Source: Algoriphagus faecimaris (GTDB taxonomy: Bacteria > Bacteroidota > Bacteroidia > Cytophagales > Cyclobacteriaceae). Taken from it: a DNA stretch of 61,706 nucleotides. How positions within the stretch are numbered: the stretch's first letter is position 1; every line of letters begins with the position of its first letter. The stretch lies in NCBI RefSeq assembly GCF_900101705.1, contig NZ_FNAC01000029.1, forward strand, positions 1 through 61,706. The letters are read 5' to 3'. The position numbers and the translations under genes were made by a program. The notes beneath the pieces were generated by a model, which was not told the DNA's origin, made no database searches, and worked only from the letters and a program-made list of their open reading frames with translations. Of this stretch, positions 51,388 through 60,452 are shown one piece after another.

Positions 51388-53025
51388 CTATTTGTTGCCA
51401 AAAAAGCGATCATGAAACTGATATCGGGGCTCCACCTCGGATTTAGCTGCAGCTGATTCGGTATCGATGATTAAATAAGAAGGGTTTGGATCCCCTTTTT
51501 GCATGGGCTCCCAATGCACTAAATTGTCACCGTTGGGGTTATGCGTTTTGATGAAGTTGGCGAAGTACTCCTGCATCTGTTTGGAAACGATAAAGTCTTC
51601 TTTTTCCCAGGCATAATCCTTGACCAAATGCAAATTTCCCATCGCATATTCTATTTCGCAGGCATGTGGAGCACCTATTGCTCTTGGCGCCTCCTGACCG
51701 TTGGATTCCATAGTACCTCCCGCCAGTCCCGAGATCAAGTTGGGATCTCTTAAAGGAGGCCTAAGCTTGGCGTATAAGTATCGGTATACAGGCTGGTTAG
51801 AATTTTTTGAATGAAGGTCAAGCCATTTCCATGTGCTGTAAGAGATAAATCTGTCTGAGGCTAAATGCGTAGCTGACCATTCTATTTCTTCTTTGGTTTG
51901 ATGTGGGTGAAGCTCAAGCACTTCCTCCCAGTCAGTGGGATAGACTTCTTTTACCTTTTCTACAAAGGCTTCTTCTGTGTATGGTCTGCCCTGCATAAAG
52001 GCTTGTCCGGGTGTCTCTGCTGAATTCCATCCTGCCAATAAAGGTACTTGAGCCTGCTCTTGTGCTTCAAAGATTTCAGTTACAGTTTTGGGAAGAAAAT
52101 GGCCATCTATGGTCACAGGGAATCCAAACCTTCCTGATTCGATGAATAACTCATAGAGTTCTTTGGTGCTGAGATTCCGAAGATCAGCAATGGTTTCATA
52201 ACCTGCATTTTTCACAAATTCAGTTCCCACTTGCTCCGCTTCATCTAAGGGTATAGGAGCTAGTGTTGGATTTATTCCCGCTCCACTTTCTCCGATGGCA
52301 GCCGCGATAAGGTCTTTGGATAATGGGGACGCCATTTGATAGCTAACTGAAATCGAGCCTGCAGATTCTCCTGCTATGGTTACTTTTTTGGGATCACCTC
52401 CGAATGCTGCTATATTTTTTTGAACCCATGTCAATGCTGCTTGCTGATCCATGAGCCCGTAGTTTCCTGAGCCTCCTTGGGCTGATTCTTTACTCAAATC
52501 AGGGTGAGCCAAAAACCCGAAAAGCCCTAATCGATAATTGACAGTAACGACTACGATTCCTTTTTGGGCCATACTTTCTCCATCATAGCGGGGCTCGGAA
52601 CCATCACCTGCAGAAAATCCTCCACCATAGAAATAAACTAATACGGGTAAGTTTTTATCATCTTTTTTGGCCGGAGTCCAGACATTCAGGTAGAGGCAGT
52701 CCTCGGAGATTCCATCAGAGCGGAAACTCATGTCTCCAAAAATTGGAGCTTGTACTGCTCTGGGGCCAAAAGAAGTTGTCTCCTTTATTCCCTCCCAAGG
52801 AGATAAAGGTTGTGGAGCTTTCCATCTTAAATCTCCTACAGGAGCTTGAGCATAAGGAATTCCAAAATATTTTTGGATGTTGGTTTTTGTGTCGTAGTGA
52901 CCTTCTATGATTCCCTGTTGGGTGGAAGCGCGGACAGAAAACGTGTTATTTCCTTGGGTATAAGCCATTTTTGCATTCACTTGCAGCAGAATAAAAGCCA
53001 ATATCAGTGCATAAATTGATCGCAT
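51388..53025 (-). CDS. Type B carboxylesterase
   Basis: The 545-residue protein has a signal peptide and a complete carboxylesterase domain: IQKYFGIPYAQAPVGDLRWK, EDCLYLNVWTPA, the oxyanion loop YFYGGGFSAGD, the nucleophile Ser in IAGESAGSISVSYQM and the His in GAPHACEIEYAMGN. Such secreted enzymes remove acyl groups from esters or polysaccharides. The divergent NUDIX-type regulator lies 88 bp away, across a palindromic operator candidate, so the esterase is probably under its control. Neighbouring GH140 and PL8 genes suggest action on acylated glycans. Confidence 0.92.
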   Translation of the reverse strand: MRSIYALILAFILLQVNAKMAYTQGNNTFSVRASTQQGIIEGHYDTKTNIQKYFGIPYAQAPVGDLRWKAPQPLSPWEGIKETTSFGPRAVQAPIFGDMSFRSDGISEDCLYLNVWTPAKKDDKNLPVLVYFYGGGFSAGDGSEPRYDGESMAQKGIVVVTVNYRLGLFGFLAHPDLSKESAQGGSGNYGLMDQQAALTWVQKNIAAFGGDPKKVTIAGESAGSISVSYQMASPLSKDLIAAAIGESGAGINPTLAPIPLDEAEQVGTEFVKNAGYETIADLRNLSTKELYELFIESGRFGFPVTIDGHFLPKTVTEIFEAQEQAQVPLLAGWNSAETPGQAFMQGRPYTEEAFVEKVKEVYPTDWEEVLELHPHQTKEEIEWSATHLASDRFISYSTWKWLDLHSKNSNQPVYRYLYAKLRPPLRDPNLISGLAGGTMESNGQEAPRAIGAPHACEIEYAMGNLHLVKDYAWEKEDFIVSKQMQEYFANFIKTHNPNGDNLVHWEPMQKGDPNPSYLIIDTESAAAKSEVEPRYQFHDRFFGNK

Positions 53026-53035
53026 AGCAAGAATT

Positions 53036-53058
53036 TATTGTTTCATGTTGAAACAATA
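53036..53058. promoter_or_regulatory. 23-bp palindromic operator candidate between esterase and NUDIX regulator
   Basis: Perfect 10-bp arms TATTGTTTCA and TGAAACAATA surround TGT. The palindrome lies 10 bp upstream of the esterase start and 55 bp upstream of the regulator start (53114), where a bound NUDIX-type regulator could control both genes. Confidence 0.6.
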
Positions 53059-53113
53059 GTAATTGGTATTTGACTGAAATCCTATTTATTTGAGGAAATT
53101 TTCTAATCGCCTT

Positions 53114-53821
53114 ATGTCTTTACCAGAAGCTGTTCAATATCTTCCTCATATAGCCTATGATTCTGTGATCTTTGGTTTTTCTGGAGAGAAGCTGAAAATT
53201 CTGCTCATGGAATACCACAATACCGGCTGGTTTGCATTACCAGGTGGATTTGTGAAAATCAATGAACCCTTAGATGAAGCGGTAAGCCGCGGCTTGCGAG
53301 AGCGAACAGGCTTGGAATCCATTTACTTGGAGCAGTTTTACACCTTTGGCTCGCTCGAGAGAGTCAGGCCTGAAGCTATGAGAAAAATCCTCCAAGCTCA
53401 GCATAAAGTAGTTCCAGAAAAGCATTGGCTTTTTGAGCGTTTCATCTCGGTAGGATATTATGCTTTGATCGATTATACCAAGGTAGAACCTCAGCCAGAT
53501 GCTTTGTCAGACTCTATTGACTGGTATGATGTAGATGCTGTGCCACAGCTTCTTTTTGATCATAATCATATTGTAGAAAAGGCCTTGGAGCATCTTCGAA
53601 CCCATCTTGACCAAAAGCTGCTGTCGGTCAACTTACTTCCGGAGCGATTTACGATGAAGGAGCTGCAGCAAGTATATGAGGCGATTCTAGGGGAAAAGCA
53701 AAACCGGGCTAATTTCCAGCGAAAAATGCTTAGTCTTGGAATTTTGGAGCGTCATGAAAAGCTTTATTCAGGAGGATCTCACAAAGCACCGTATTTGTAT
53801 AGTTTTATAGTACAGAATTAA
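53114..53821 (+). CDS. NUDIX-domain transcriptional regulator (NrtR/AraR type)
   Basis: From the ATG at 53114 the product has 235 residues. Residues ~10-145 form a NUDIX domain, but the Nudix box is degenerate: AVSRGLRERTGLESIYLEQF replaces the canonical EEGx...REUxEE, so hydrolysis is unlikely. Residues ~155-235 are a winged helix: LPERFTMKELQQVYEAILGE and NRANFQRKMLSLGILERHE. In Bacteroides the arabinose regulator AraR and in other bacteria NrtR have this architecture and bind a sugar or ADP-ribose. It likely senses a sugar from the neighbouring degradation genes. A TTG at 53090 is also in frame. The 3' end overlaps the convergent PL8 gene by 17 bp. Confidence 0.88.
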   Translation: MSLPEAVQYLPHIAYDSVIFGFSGEKLKILLMEYHNTGWFALPGGFVKINEPLDEAVSRGLRERTGLESIYLEQFYTFGSLERVRPEAMRKILQAQHKVVPEKHWLFERFISVGYYALIDYTKVEPQPDALSDSIDWYDVDAVPQLLFDHNHIVEKALEHLRTHLDQKLLSVNLLPERFTMKELQQVYEAILGEKQNRANFQRKMLSLGILERHEKLYSGGSHKAPYLYSFIVQN

Positions 53822-55949
53822 TGGAAAGTGTCTGGCATACACTTGAGCCTGCAAACTCTCCGGTGGGTAGGTCGAAACTGAGTGAATGGGATTGACCTCG
53901 GATTTTCAGAAGTAAATTTATTTTTCCTTTCAGAAGTTGGGTGGGGTCAGAATAGGAAATCTCATACAGGTCGCTATCGATTTCTCTAAGTAATACCAAT
54001 CCAGCTTGATCTAGACTAATAGTTTTTGAATCCCATTCAAAATCTCCTTTTTCATAAAAGACCATTCCAGTCAGTTGGAGAGATGGATCCATCAGAACTT
54101 GTAGTTGAGGACTGTTTTTTAAGACTTCTATTTCTGTTCGTTCAAATTTTGATAGGACTTCGTTTTTTTCGATACCAGGCAAAATATAGTAAGCATAAGA
54201 GCTCCCCTTTGGATTGAGTCCATGGTCTATCCAGAGACTGAAAATTTCCTTTTCGATTTTCTTATTGGATGAGTTTCCATTGATTTCAGACCAAGAGCTT
54301 TCTCTTTTTTCCGCTGTCAATTGAACTTTTTGACCATCTGGAAAAAAATATGCGAATTGGTCATGATAGACTAGGCTTATCTCCGAAGGAGAATCGGTGA
54401 AAGGAGTGTATTCTTGAAAGTCTTCCGCCTCTTTAATCCAAATTGGGCCTTTGAGTAAAGATTGATTAACAGTAGTGTAGATGGGTTCGGGCCGATCGGC
54501 CGAAATCTGGGAACCCAGACAAATAATTATGTCATCGAAGAAAAACCAAGCTTTTTTAGCTTCTGTGCGGTAGGCATTCATATGGTAAACAGAAATGCCA
54601 TCCTGCCCATCACTGACACCCCCGACGAAATCTGCATTGCCACGTTCGGCCACCCAATTGGTCCTTTTTCTTAAATTTTTGTTGGCAGGTGTGGTAGTTC
54701 CGGGTATCATGTACCAATGCCAAAAAGGAAATACATTGAAGTATTCATCTCCATCTGCGGCCAAAAACATGGCTCCTTCCGTCAAAAATTGCCCTCTCAG
54801 ATTTTCCTTATTTCCAGATTCGGTTCTGATGGTTCTCTTAGAAGCTATATTCACGCTAGCCATAAAATGGGGTCGGTGGTGCACCATATAATCTGACTTC
54901 CAGAATTGTAAATTCTCTGCTTGAATACTAAAGGATGGAGCTTCCTTTCCTTCCAATCTGGCTAAGGCTGCGTCGTATTCTGTACGGTATTCGGGCTTAT
55001 CTATGGCTTTGATTTGGCGGATGATTCCAGGAGATACTCTCGTGGCATTGGATCTGGCGATCCCTCTTCCCAATACACTGTAGTCCACATATCGACCTCG
55101 GGTTACTTTTAGAAAGCTTCTCCGGGTGAATTCAGAGATTAAGTTCATTTGCTCTTCTGTGAAGGAATATTGAGTTCCTCGGAGATAAATCTGTAGATTT
55201 CTTATTCCTGATAAAAACTCTCTTCCATATCCGTGGGTGTACAATTCTGGACCATGGGCATGAAAGGAAAGGTCTTGCTTGATCCCATCACTTTTAGAGA
55301 TCTTTATCGATTTTGAAACTAGGGAAACTGATTTCTTTAAAAGCTCCTCGTCTTGAATTAGCGCTGCCTGAATTACCCGATGTTGAACAATGTCAGTGAG
55401 ATTTGACCCATCTTTTCCGGGTGATTTATCCGTTGATACGGTTTGATTCATCCATTCCAAAAGATTTTTTTCGAGAGCGGGTGGAAGTCCATTTTCGGCA
55501 AATCTCATGCTAGTGAGAATTTCACCAAGCTCTTGAGGCACGCTGATGCTTAACCACCACCAGTTAGTAGAGCGTGGTGCCGGCTTGACCTCTGTCCAGT
55601 AGCGCAAAGCGGATAGAATTCCCTCGTAATAATCATTTTCATGAAAATGTTTGCTGCCTTTTCTAGTGTAGGCTTTACTTAGTAAACTCACTCGATCCAA
55701 ATGTTTTTTCGGTTGCCAGCCCGTGGGGGAGGTATCTTTATAGTCTATGTCACTCCAGCTTCCATCTTGATTCAACTGCCTTTTCCAATCCTGCGCCTTT
55801 TCATCTAATTCTTGGGTTGAAGGACTGGATTGAAAATCATTAAAAGCCTGGCTTAGGATGATTTCAAAATCATTTTGTGATTGGGCTACCAACCTTTGAG
55901 TAGAGATAAAATATAAAAACAAGCTTATTGTTAGAAAAAATAACCTCAT
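53805..55949 (-). CDS. Polysaccharide lyase family 8-like enzyme
   Basis: The 714-residue secreted protein (signal MRLFFLTISLFLYFISTQRL) has an N-terminal alpha-barrel and a C-terminal beta-sandwich. PL8 catalytic residues are visible: Asn in GSNLTDIVQHR, and His/Tyr in SFHAHGPELYTHGYGREFL; NWWWLSISVPQELG is the conserved aromatic patch. PL8 enzymes cut hyaluronate, chondroitin or xanthan by beta-elimination. The substrate is unknown. Its terminal residues overlap the NUDIX regulator's coding end by 17 bp. Confidence 0.87.
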   Translation of the reverse strand: MRLFFLTISLFLYFISTQRLVAQSQNDFEIILSQAFNDFQSSPSTQELDEKAQDWKRQLNQDGSWSDIDYKDTSPTGWQPKKHLDRVSLLSKAYTRKGSKHFHENDYYEGILSALRYWTEVKPAPRSTNWWWLSISVPQELGEILTSMRFAENGLPPALEKNLLEWMNQTVSTDKSPGKDGSNLTDIVQHRVIQAALIQDEELLKKSVSLVSKSIKISKSDGIKQDLSFHAHGPELYTHGYGREFLSGIRNLQIYLRGTQYSFTEEQMNLISEFTRRSFLKVTRGRYVDYSVLGRGIARSNATRVSPGIIRQIKAIDKPEYRTEYDAALARLEGKEAPSFSIQAENLQFWKSDYMVHHRPHFMASVNIASKRTIRTESGNKENLRGQFLTEGAMFLAADGDEYFNVFPFWHWYMIPGTTTPANKNLRKRTNWVAERGNADFVGGVSDGQDGISVYHMNAYRTEAKKAWFFFDDIIICLGSQISADRPEPIYTTVNQSLLKGPIWIKEAEDFQEYTPFTDSPSEISLVYHDQFAYFFPDGQKVQLTAEKRESSWSEINGNSSNKKIEKEIFSLWIDHGLNPKGSSYAYYILPGIEKNEVLSKFERTEIEVLKNSPQLQVLMDPSLQLTGMVFYEKGDFEWDSKTISLDQAGLVLLREIDSDLYEISYSDPTQLLKGKINLLLKIRGQSHSLSFDLPTGEFAGSSVCQTLSINSVL

Positions 55950-56198
55950 ATCTGAATAGTTTGATGAACTGAAAAAACAAGCTAAGAAAAAATATGCAAA
56001 ATGAATATCTGTTTCTTAGTTAATAAGTTAAAATGAATTCACATCTCGTTGTCAAGGAGGAACTTTACTAACAAGTCCGCTAGAAACCGAACAAAACCAC
56101 GATAGATTTGAAAAATTAGCTACTAGAAAAAAGCAGTTTATTGAAAAAGCAGTCAAATTATAAATGCCTCGGTAAGTAAACTTAATCTTTTGTTTGCT

Positions 56199-57716
56199 TC
56201 AATTTAAGGGTTCTGTTAAAACAGAAATAATAGTTTTTATTCCTTCCTTGTAATTACCCAGACGTATATTTTCGTTGGGACTGTGTTGGTTATTGTCAGC
56301 ATTTACAGTGGGGATAGTGACTGCTGGAATTCCTAAAGCATCCACAAATGGAGAAATCGGGATTGAGCCTCCCGAGATACGAATTTGAACAGGTTCTTTC
56401 TCAAATGCCCTTTTCATGGCTTTTCTCAACCAAGCCCCTGCCTCCGAGTCCATGGGAGTGCGGAAGGCCTGATACGAAATTGATTTTTTCATAGAAAGAA
56501 TTTTGGGATGAATCTGACGCTCTTCCTCAGTAGGCTCTCGATCGATGATATAAAATCCTTGATTTTTTATATGGGTTTCAATCAACTCAAAAAGCCGAAT
56601 TGGATCTGACTCGGGAACCAGACGCATATCCAATTCTGCAACTGCTGTAGCGGGTACAATCGTCCTTGCTTCAGGACCTACCCAGGCAGAAGACATACCA
56701 CGTATATTCAAAGACGGATACTGAATACTTTCTTGATAGGAGTTGCCTACTTGATCTGTTCTGGCTATACCGATTTTCCTTTTTATGGTTGTTTCATCAT
56801 CGGGTACTGCATTCAGGATTGCCATTTCTTCCTCACTAAGATTTATTCCATCATAGAAGCCTGGAATGCTCACTCTGCCATTTTCATCCTTCATGGAGGC
56901 TAGAAGCTGGGAAAGCATCAGGGCAGGATTTGGAGCGTAGTTTCCATAATGTCCGCTATGTTGAGGAACTCTCGGCCCATAAGTGGTCAATGTCATTTCA
57001 GAAATTCCCCTTGCCCCGTAAGTAAGCGTAGGTTCGTTGGAAATATGACGAGGGCCATCCATGATTAGCATTAAATCTGCTTTGAGATCTTTTTGATGCT
57101 TGATGACTGCTGCTGGAAGATTGGGAGAACCCTGTTCTTCTTCGAAATCAAAAATGATTTTAATAGAATAATTAGGAGATAATCCCGCTTCAGAAATAGC
57201 ATCCCAACCCGTCAAAAACATAGCGACAGGTCCTTTATCATCCGAGGTGGATCTTGCAAAAATTCGCCATTCGGAGTCGTACTCTTTATGAAGTAGAGAA
57301 AGCGGAAGGCTATCCCAAGATCCGTTTCCATTTTGTTTCTTGAGCACTCCTTGGTAGGGGTTGGCTTGATCCCATTTAGAGGAATCGATCGCCTGACCAT
57401 CCATATGAAAATAAAAAAGTACAGTTTTTTCCGCTCCTTGTTGTTCCTTTTGTACTAAAAGCAAAGGAACCCCTTCTGTTTTTAATCGCATGGTCTGCCA
57501 GCCCCTTTGGGTAAACTGGTTTTCTGTCCATTGAATATTGGGTTCGATTTGTTCTGCTTTTGCTGCGTCATTAGGAATAGCAACGATTTCTTGTAGGAGT
57601 GATAAACCCAATTGCCAATGCCTCTCGGTCATTTCATCCAGTTGCTGAATGGGGAGGTTTTGGCCTTGAACTTTAACTAGGGTCAAAAAGAAAACGATAG
57701 CAGCTAATTTTTTCAT
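56199..57716 (-). CDS. Secreted M20-family metallopeptidase (dipeptidase-like)
   Basis: The 505-residue protein has a signal peptide (MKKLAAIVFFLTLVKVQGQN). M20 metal-site motifs are present: LFYFHMDGQAID (His, Asp), STSDDKGPVAMFL (Asp), FDFEEEQGSPNLP (Glu-Glu) and the late His in NADNNQHSPNENI. A lid domain lies between residues ~240 and 400. M20 members cleave dipeptides or N-acyl amino acids; the exported form probably feeds amino acids to uptake systems. The gene is a single unit on the minus strand with 249 bp of non-coding DNA downstream that shows no strong structure. Confidence 0.9.
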   Translation of the reverse strand: MKKLAAIVFFLTLVKVQGQNLPIQQLDEMTERHWQLGLSLLQEIVAIPNDAAKAEQIEPNIQWTENQFTQRGWQTMRLKTEGVPLLLVQKEQQGAEKTVLFYFHMDGQAIDSSKWDQANPYQGVLKKQNGNGSWDSLPLSLLHKEYDSEWRIFARSTSDDKGPVAMFLTGWDAISEAGLSPNYSIKIIFDFEEEQGSPNLPAAVIKHQKDLKADLMLIMDGPRHISNEPTLTYGARGISEMTLTTYGPRVPQHSGHYGNYAPNPALMLSQLLASMKDENGRVSIPGFYDGINLSEEEMAILNAVPDDETTIKRKIGIARTDQVGNSYQESIQYPSLNIRGMSSAWVGPEARTIVPATAVAELDMRLVPESDPIRLFELIETHIKNQGFYIIDREPTEEERQIHPKILSMKKSISYQAFRTPMDSEAGAWLRKAMKRAFEKEPVQIRISGGSIPISPFVDALGIPAVTIPTVNADNNQHSPNENIRLGNYKEGIKTIISVLTEPLN

Positions 57717-57847
57717 TCGGATGATTTTTTGAAAAATAAATAAAATATGGGCTTTTTCAAATTCAAAATAAGGTATTGAAAGTAAAAGGAAATGATAGGC
57801 GTGAAAACATGTCAGCCAATCTCAAGTTTCTTACTAAAAGCGTAAAG

Positions 57848-58579
57848 ATGAAAAGCATACCTCTAATCCTTATTTCACTATTCTTTATTGGGCTTTTTTC
57901 CAAGCCGTCCATTGTATTTGCCCAAAATGAAAAGGAAGAAAACAGTTACAGTTTTCAAACTCCCAGTAGAGATGGGACAGGAAAGTTTTATTTGGGACGT
58001 GAAATCTCTCAGATCATGGGCTTTCAGGGGATGCAATGGCTAGAGCGAGCTAGCCGTGAACGTGAGGAAGGGGTTTCTGCGGCGATTAAAAACTTACCCA
58101 TATCCGAGGAAAGTAATGTGGCTGATATCGGTGCAGGCTCAGGGTATTATATCTTCCGAATAGCGCCAAAAGTACCAAAGGGAAAGGTATATGCTGTAGA
58201 GATTCAGGATGAGGCTTTGAAGTATCTAGATGAGAAAAGTGAGGAACTGGGCTTTCAAAATGTGGTAGCTGTGAAAGGGAATTCATATTCACCAAATCTT
58301 CCCGAAAATACCATAGACGTTGCGATCATGGTAGATGTCTATCACGAGCTTGCCTACCCAAAGGAAATGCTACAGTCTATTCGGCGATCATTGAAATCAG
58401 GAGGAAAACTCATACTTATAGAGTATCGCGGTGAGGATGCTTCTATTCCCATCAAACCGCTGCATAAGATGACAGAAAAGCAGGCAGAAAAAGAGCTAAA
58501 GGAAAACGGCTATAGATTGGTAAAAAACGGAAAATTTTTACCCATTCAGCACTACCTTATATTTGAGAAAATAGACTGA
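57848..58579 (+). CDS. Class I SAM-dependent methyltransferase with a signal peptide
   Basis: From the ATG at 57848 the product has 243 residues. It begins with a signal peptide (SIPLILISLFFIGLFSKPSI, ending VFAQ) and continues with a Rossmann methyltransferase: VADIGAGSGYYIFRIAPKVP, AVEIQDEALKYLDEK, DVAIMVDVYHELAYPKEML and SGGKLILIEYRGED. SAM is made in the cytoplasm, so an exported methyltransferase is biochemically puzzling; the signal may be only a membrane tether, or the family may have lost methyl transfer. Upstream in-frame codons (TTG at 57776, ATG at 57809) would give a long basic lead. It precedes the SDR gene by 98 bp. Confidence 0.83.
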   Translation: MKSIPLILISLFFIGLFSKPSIVFAQNEKEENSYSFQTPSRDGTGKFYLGREISQIMGFQGMQWLERASREREEGVSAAIKNLPISEESNVADIGAGSGYYIFRIAPKVPKGKVYAVEIQDEALKYLDEKSEELGFQNVVAVKGNSYSPNLPENTIDVAIMVDVYHELAYPKEMLQSIRRSLKSGGKLILIEYRGEDASIPIKPLHKMTEKQAEKELKENGYRLVKNGKFLPIQHYLIFEKID

Positions 58580-58677
58580 ATTTCAATTGATTAATCTTCT
58601 TGTTTAAACTGATTTTTGTCATGAAAAGAAGGTTGATATTATGGTACTTTTAGGGAGTCAATCAAAACGATCTAACC

Positions 58678-59442
58678 ATGGAAATCAAAGGAAAATTTGC
58701 GGTAATTACAGGAGGTTCCGGAGGTATTGGACTTGAAACCGCCAAGTTGTTTTTTAAAGAAGGTGCAGCTGGGGTCGCAATAGTCGACTACAGTAAAGAA
58801 GGTCTACAAGAAGCCAAGGAGAGCCTGATGGGAAATAACGCACTCTTCATCGAAGCGGATGTGTCAAAGGCAGAAGAGGTAAAGAAATTTATTGATGAAT
58901 CAATGAAGGCCTTTGGTAGAATCGATGTATTATTTCTTAATGCAGGAGTTGAGGGCGTGGTAAAGCCCATGATTGAATACCCTGAGGAGAAGTTTGATCA
59001 GGTTATCGGTGTGAATGTCAAAGGAGTTTGGTTGGGAATGAAATACGGTTTTCCTGCATTGAAGCAAGGTGGTGGCGGTTCTGTGATCATCACTTCCTCA
59101 GTTGCTGGGCTTCGTGGCACAGCGCAGGTTTCTGCTTATGTGGCGAGCAAGCATGCCACTATTGGCTTGATGCGTACAGGTGCTCTTGAGGGTGCTCCGG
59201 ACAATATTCGGGTCAATTCTATTCATCCCTCTCCGGTAGATAATCGAATGATGCGTTCTTTAGAGGATGGTTTTGCACCGGGAGCTGGTGAAGCTGTAAA
59301 AGAGGGCTTTACGAAAATGATTCCTTTGGGACGTTATGCAGATAATGACGATATCGCTCAGATGGCGCTGTTCTTAGCCTCTGATAGATCCAAGTTTATA
59401 ACAGGAGCAACGATGGTGGTAGATGGAGGATTTACAGCCTAA
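58678..59442 (+). CDS. Classical short-chain dehydrogenase/reductase
   Basis: The 254-residue enzyme has the classical SDR signature: TGGSGGIGLETA (cofactor loop), NAGVEG, the catalytic Ser in ITSSVAGLRG and the Tyr-x3-Lys pair in VSAYVASKHATIG, then HPSPVDN. An Asp after the second strand (IVDYSKEG) suggests NAD preference. The substrate is unknown; such enzymes oxidise alcohols or reduce ketones in many pathways. It is an independent gene, closed by a terminator at 59473-59508. Confidence 0.92.
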   Translation: MEIKGKFAVITGGSGGIGLETAKLFFKEGAAGVAIVDYSKEGLQEAKESLMGNNALFIEADVSKAEEVKKFIDESMKAFGRIDVLFLNAGVEGVVKPMIEYPEEKFDQVIGVNVKGVWLGMKYGFPALKQGGGGSVIITSSVAGLRGTAQVSAYVASKHATIGLMRTGALEGAPDNIRVNSIHPSPVDNRMMRSLEDGFAPGAGEAVKEGFTKMIPLGRYADNDDIAQMALFLASDRSKFITGATMVVDGGFTA

Positions 59443-59472
59443 AGTTGTTTGATCACCCGAGTACGCTTACTC

Positions 59473-59508
59473 TAAGCATCACTTCTTGATTGAGGTGGTG
59501 CTTTTTTA
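59473..59508. terminator. Terminator shared by SDR and NYN genes
   Basis: AAGCATCAC and GTGGTGCTT pair with one G-T wobble around a 14-nt loop, followed by TTTTTATTTTA. It lies 31 bp after the SDR stop and overlaps the stop codon of the convergent NYN gene at its right edge. Confidence 0.75.
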
Positions 59509-60258
59509 TTTTAGTTTTACCAAGGGATAGTTCAATCCATTTACCTCGTTTCTTACCACAATGTATTTTTTCAAGCTTTTGAAAAGTTCGGTTAGATTTC
59601 TGAATCCGTAGGTTCTCGGGTCAAAACTCGGGTCAATTTTCCGCAGTGAAGCACCGATTTTTGCTATATGGATCTCCTCATCTTCATTAGAGGAAATCTC
59701 AAAGGCTCGATCGATTAGCCGAAGGTCAAGTTTTGGATCGGTCTTTTTGATGTGCGCATTGGCATGGGAAGATTTGGTAGCGGTGCTCTTTTCAGATTTT
59801 TTCTCTTCTACCTGTTCTTCTTCTCCTAGATTCTCCGCAAAAGTGAATATCTCACAAGATTGAACAAAGGCCTGAGGAGTAACTCTACGCCCGATTCCCA
59901 TCACGAACATACCCTCTTCGCGGATTCGTTTGGCCAAACCGGTATAATCAGAATCCGAGGAAACGATACAAAAACCATCCACCGAATTGCTGTGGAGAAT
60001 ATCCATGGCATCTATAATCAAGGAGCTGTCAGTGGAGTTTTTTCCTGTAGTATAGGAGAATTTCTGAATGGGATTGAAGGAATACTGGTTGATCACTTCT
60101 TTCCAACTATTCATATGTGGCGTAGTCCAATCTCCGTAAATCCTACGAATGGTAGCCTTTCCGTACTTTGAAACTTCTTCTAAAATTTCCTTGATCAATT
60201 TTGCCTGAGCATTATCTCCGTCAATGAGAACTGCAATATTAAATTTACTTTCGAGCAT
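59506..60258 (-). CDS. NYN (PIN-like) domain protein with OST-HTH/LOTUS domain
   Basis: The 250-residue protein has an N-terminal NYN/LabA-like ribonuclease fold with acidic residues in VLIDGDNAQAKLIK, SLIIDAMDIL and FCIVSSDSDYTGLAKRIREE (residues ~10-110). After a Lys/Ser-rich linker a C-terminal OST-HTH/LOTUS domain is visible (IGASLRKIDPSFDPRTYGFR; LTELFKSLKKYIVV). LOTUS domains bind RNA or G-quadruplexes. The pair is a known bacterial architecture; the RNA target is unknown. It is monocistronic. Confidence 0.9.
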   Translation of the reverse strand: MLESKFNIAVLIDGDNAQAKLIKEILEEVSKYGKATIRRIYGDWTTPHMNSWKEVINQYSFNPIQKFSYTTGKNSTDSSLIIDAMDILHSNSVDGFCIVSSDSDYTGLAKRIREEGMFVMGIGRRVTPQAFVQSCEIFTFAENLGEEEQVEEKKSEKSTATKSSHANAHIKKTDPKLDLRLIDRAFEISSNEDEEIHIAKIGASLRKIDPSFDPRTYGFRNLTELFKSLKKYIVVRNEVNGLNYPLVKLK

Positions 60259-60405
60259 AATTTTGTCTTTCCTAAAATTTAAAGTTAAGGATATTCTAGA
60301 CCATTTGAAGTATCCATGGCCAATTTCTCCCTATACTATCTAGCTTCGCACTTCAGATAAAGAGGAGTGAGTGCGGGTACGTTCTTATTTGAGCTTTAAG
60401 CAAAA

Positions 60406-60433
60406 AAAGACTTCCGTGATATTGGAAGCCTTT
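60406..60433 (-). terminator. Terminator of the dienelactone hydrolase gene
   Basis: On the minus strand AAAGGCTTCC pairs with GGAAGTCTTT (one G-U wobble) over an 8-nt loop and a run of T residues follows. It lies about 20 bp after the hydrolase stop. Confidence 0.75.
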
Positions 60434-60452
60434 CTCAAAATAGGTTATGACT

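Noticed and set aside
53090..53113. TTG start of the NUDIX regulator at 53090
   Set aside because: The ATG at 53114 begins at the family-like MSLPEAVQYLP; the upstream residues are unneeded.
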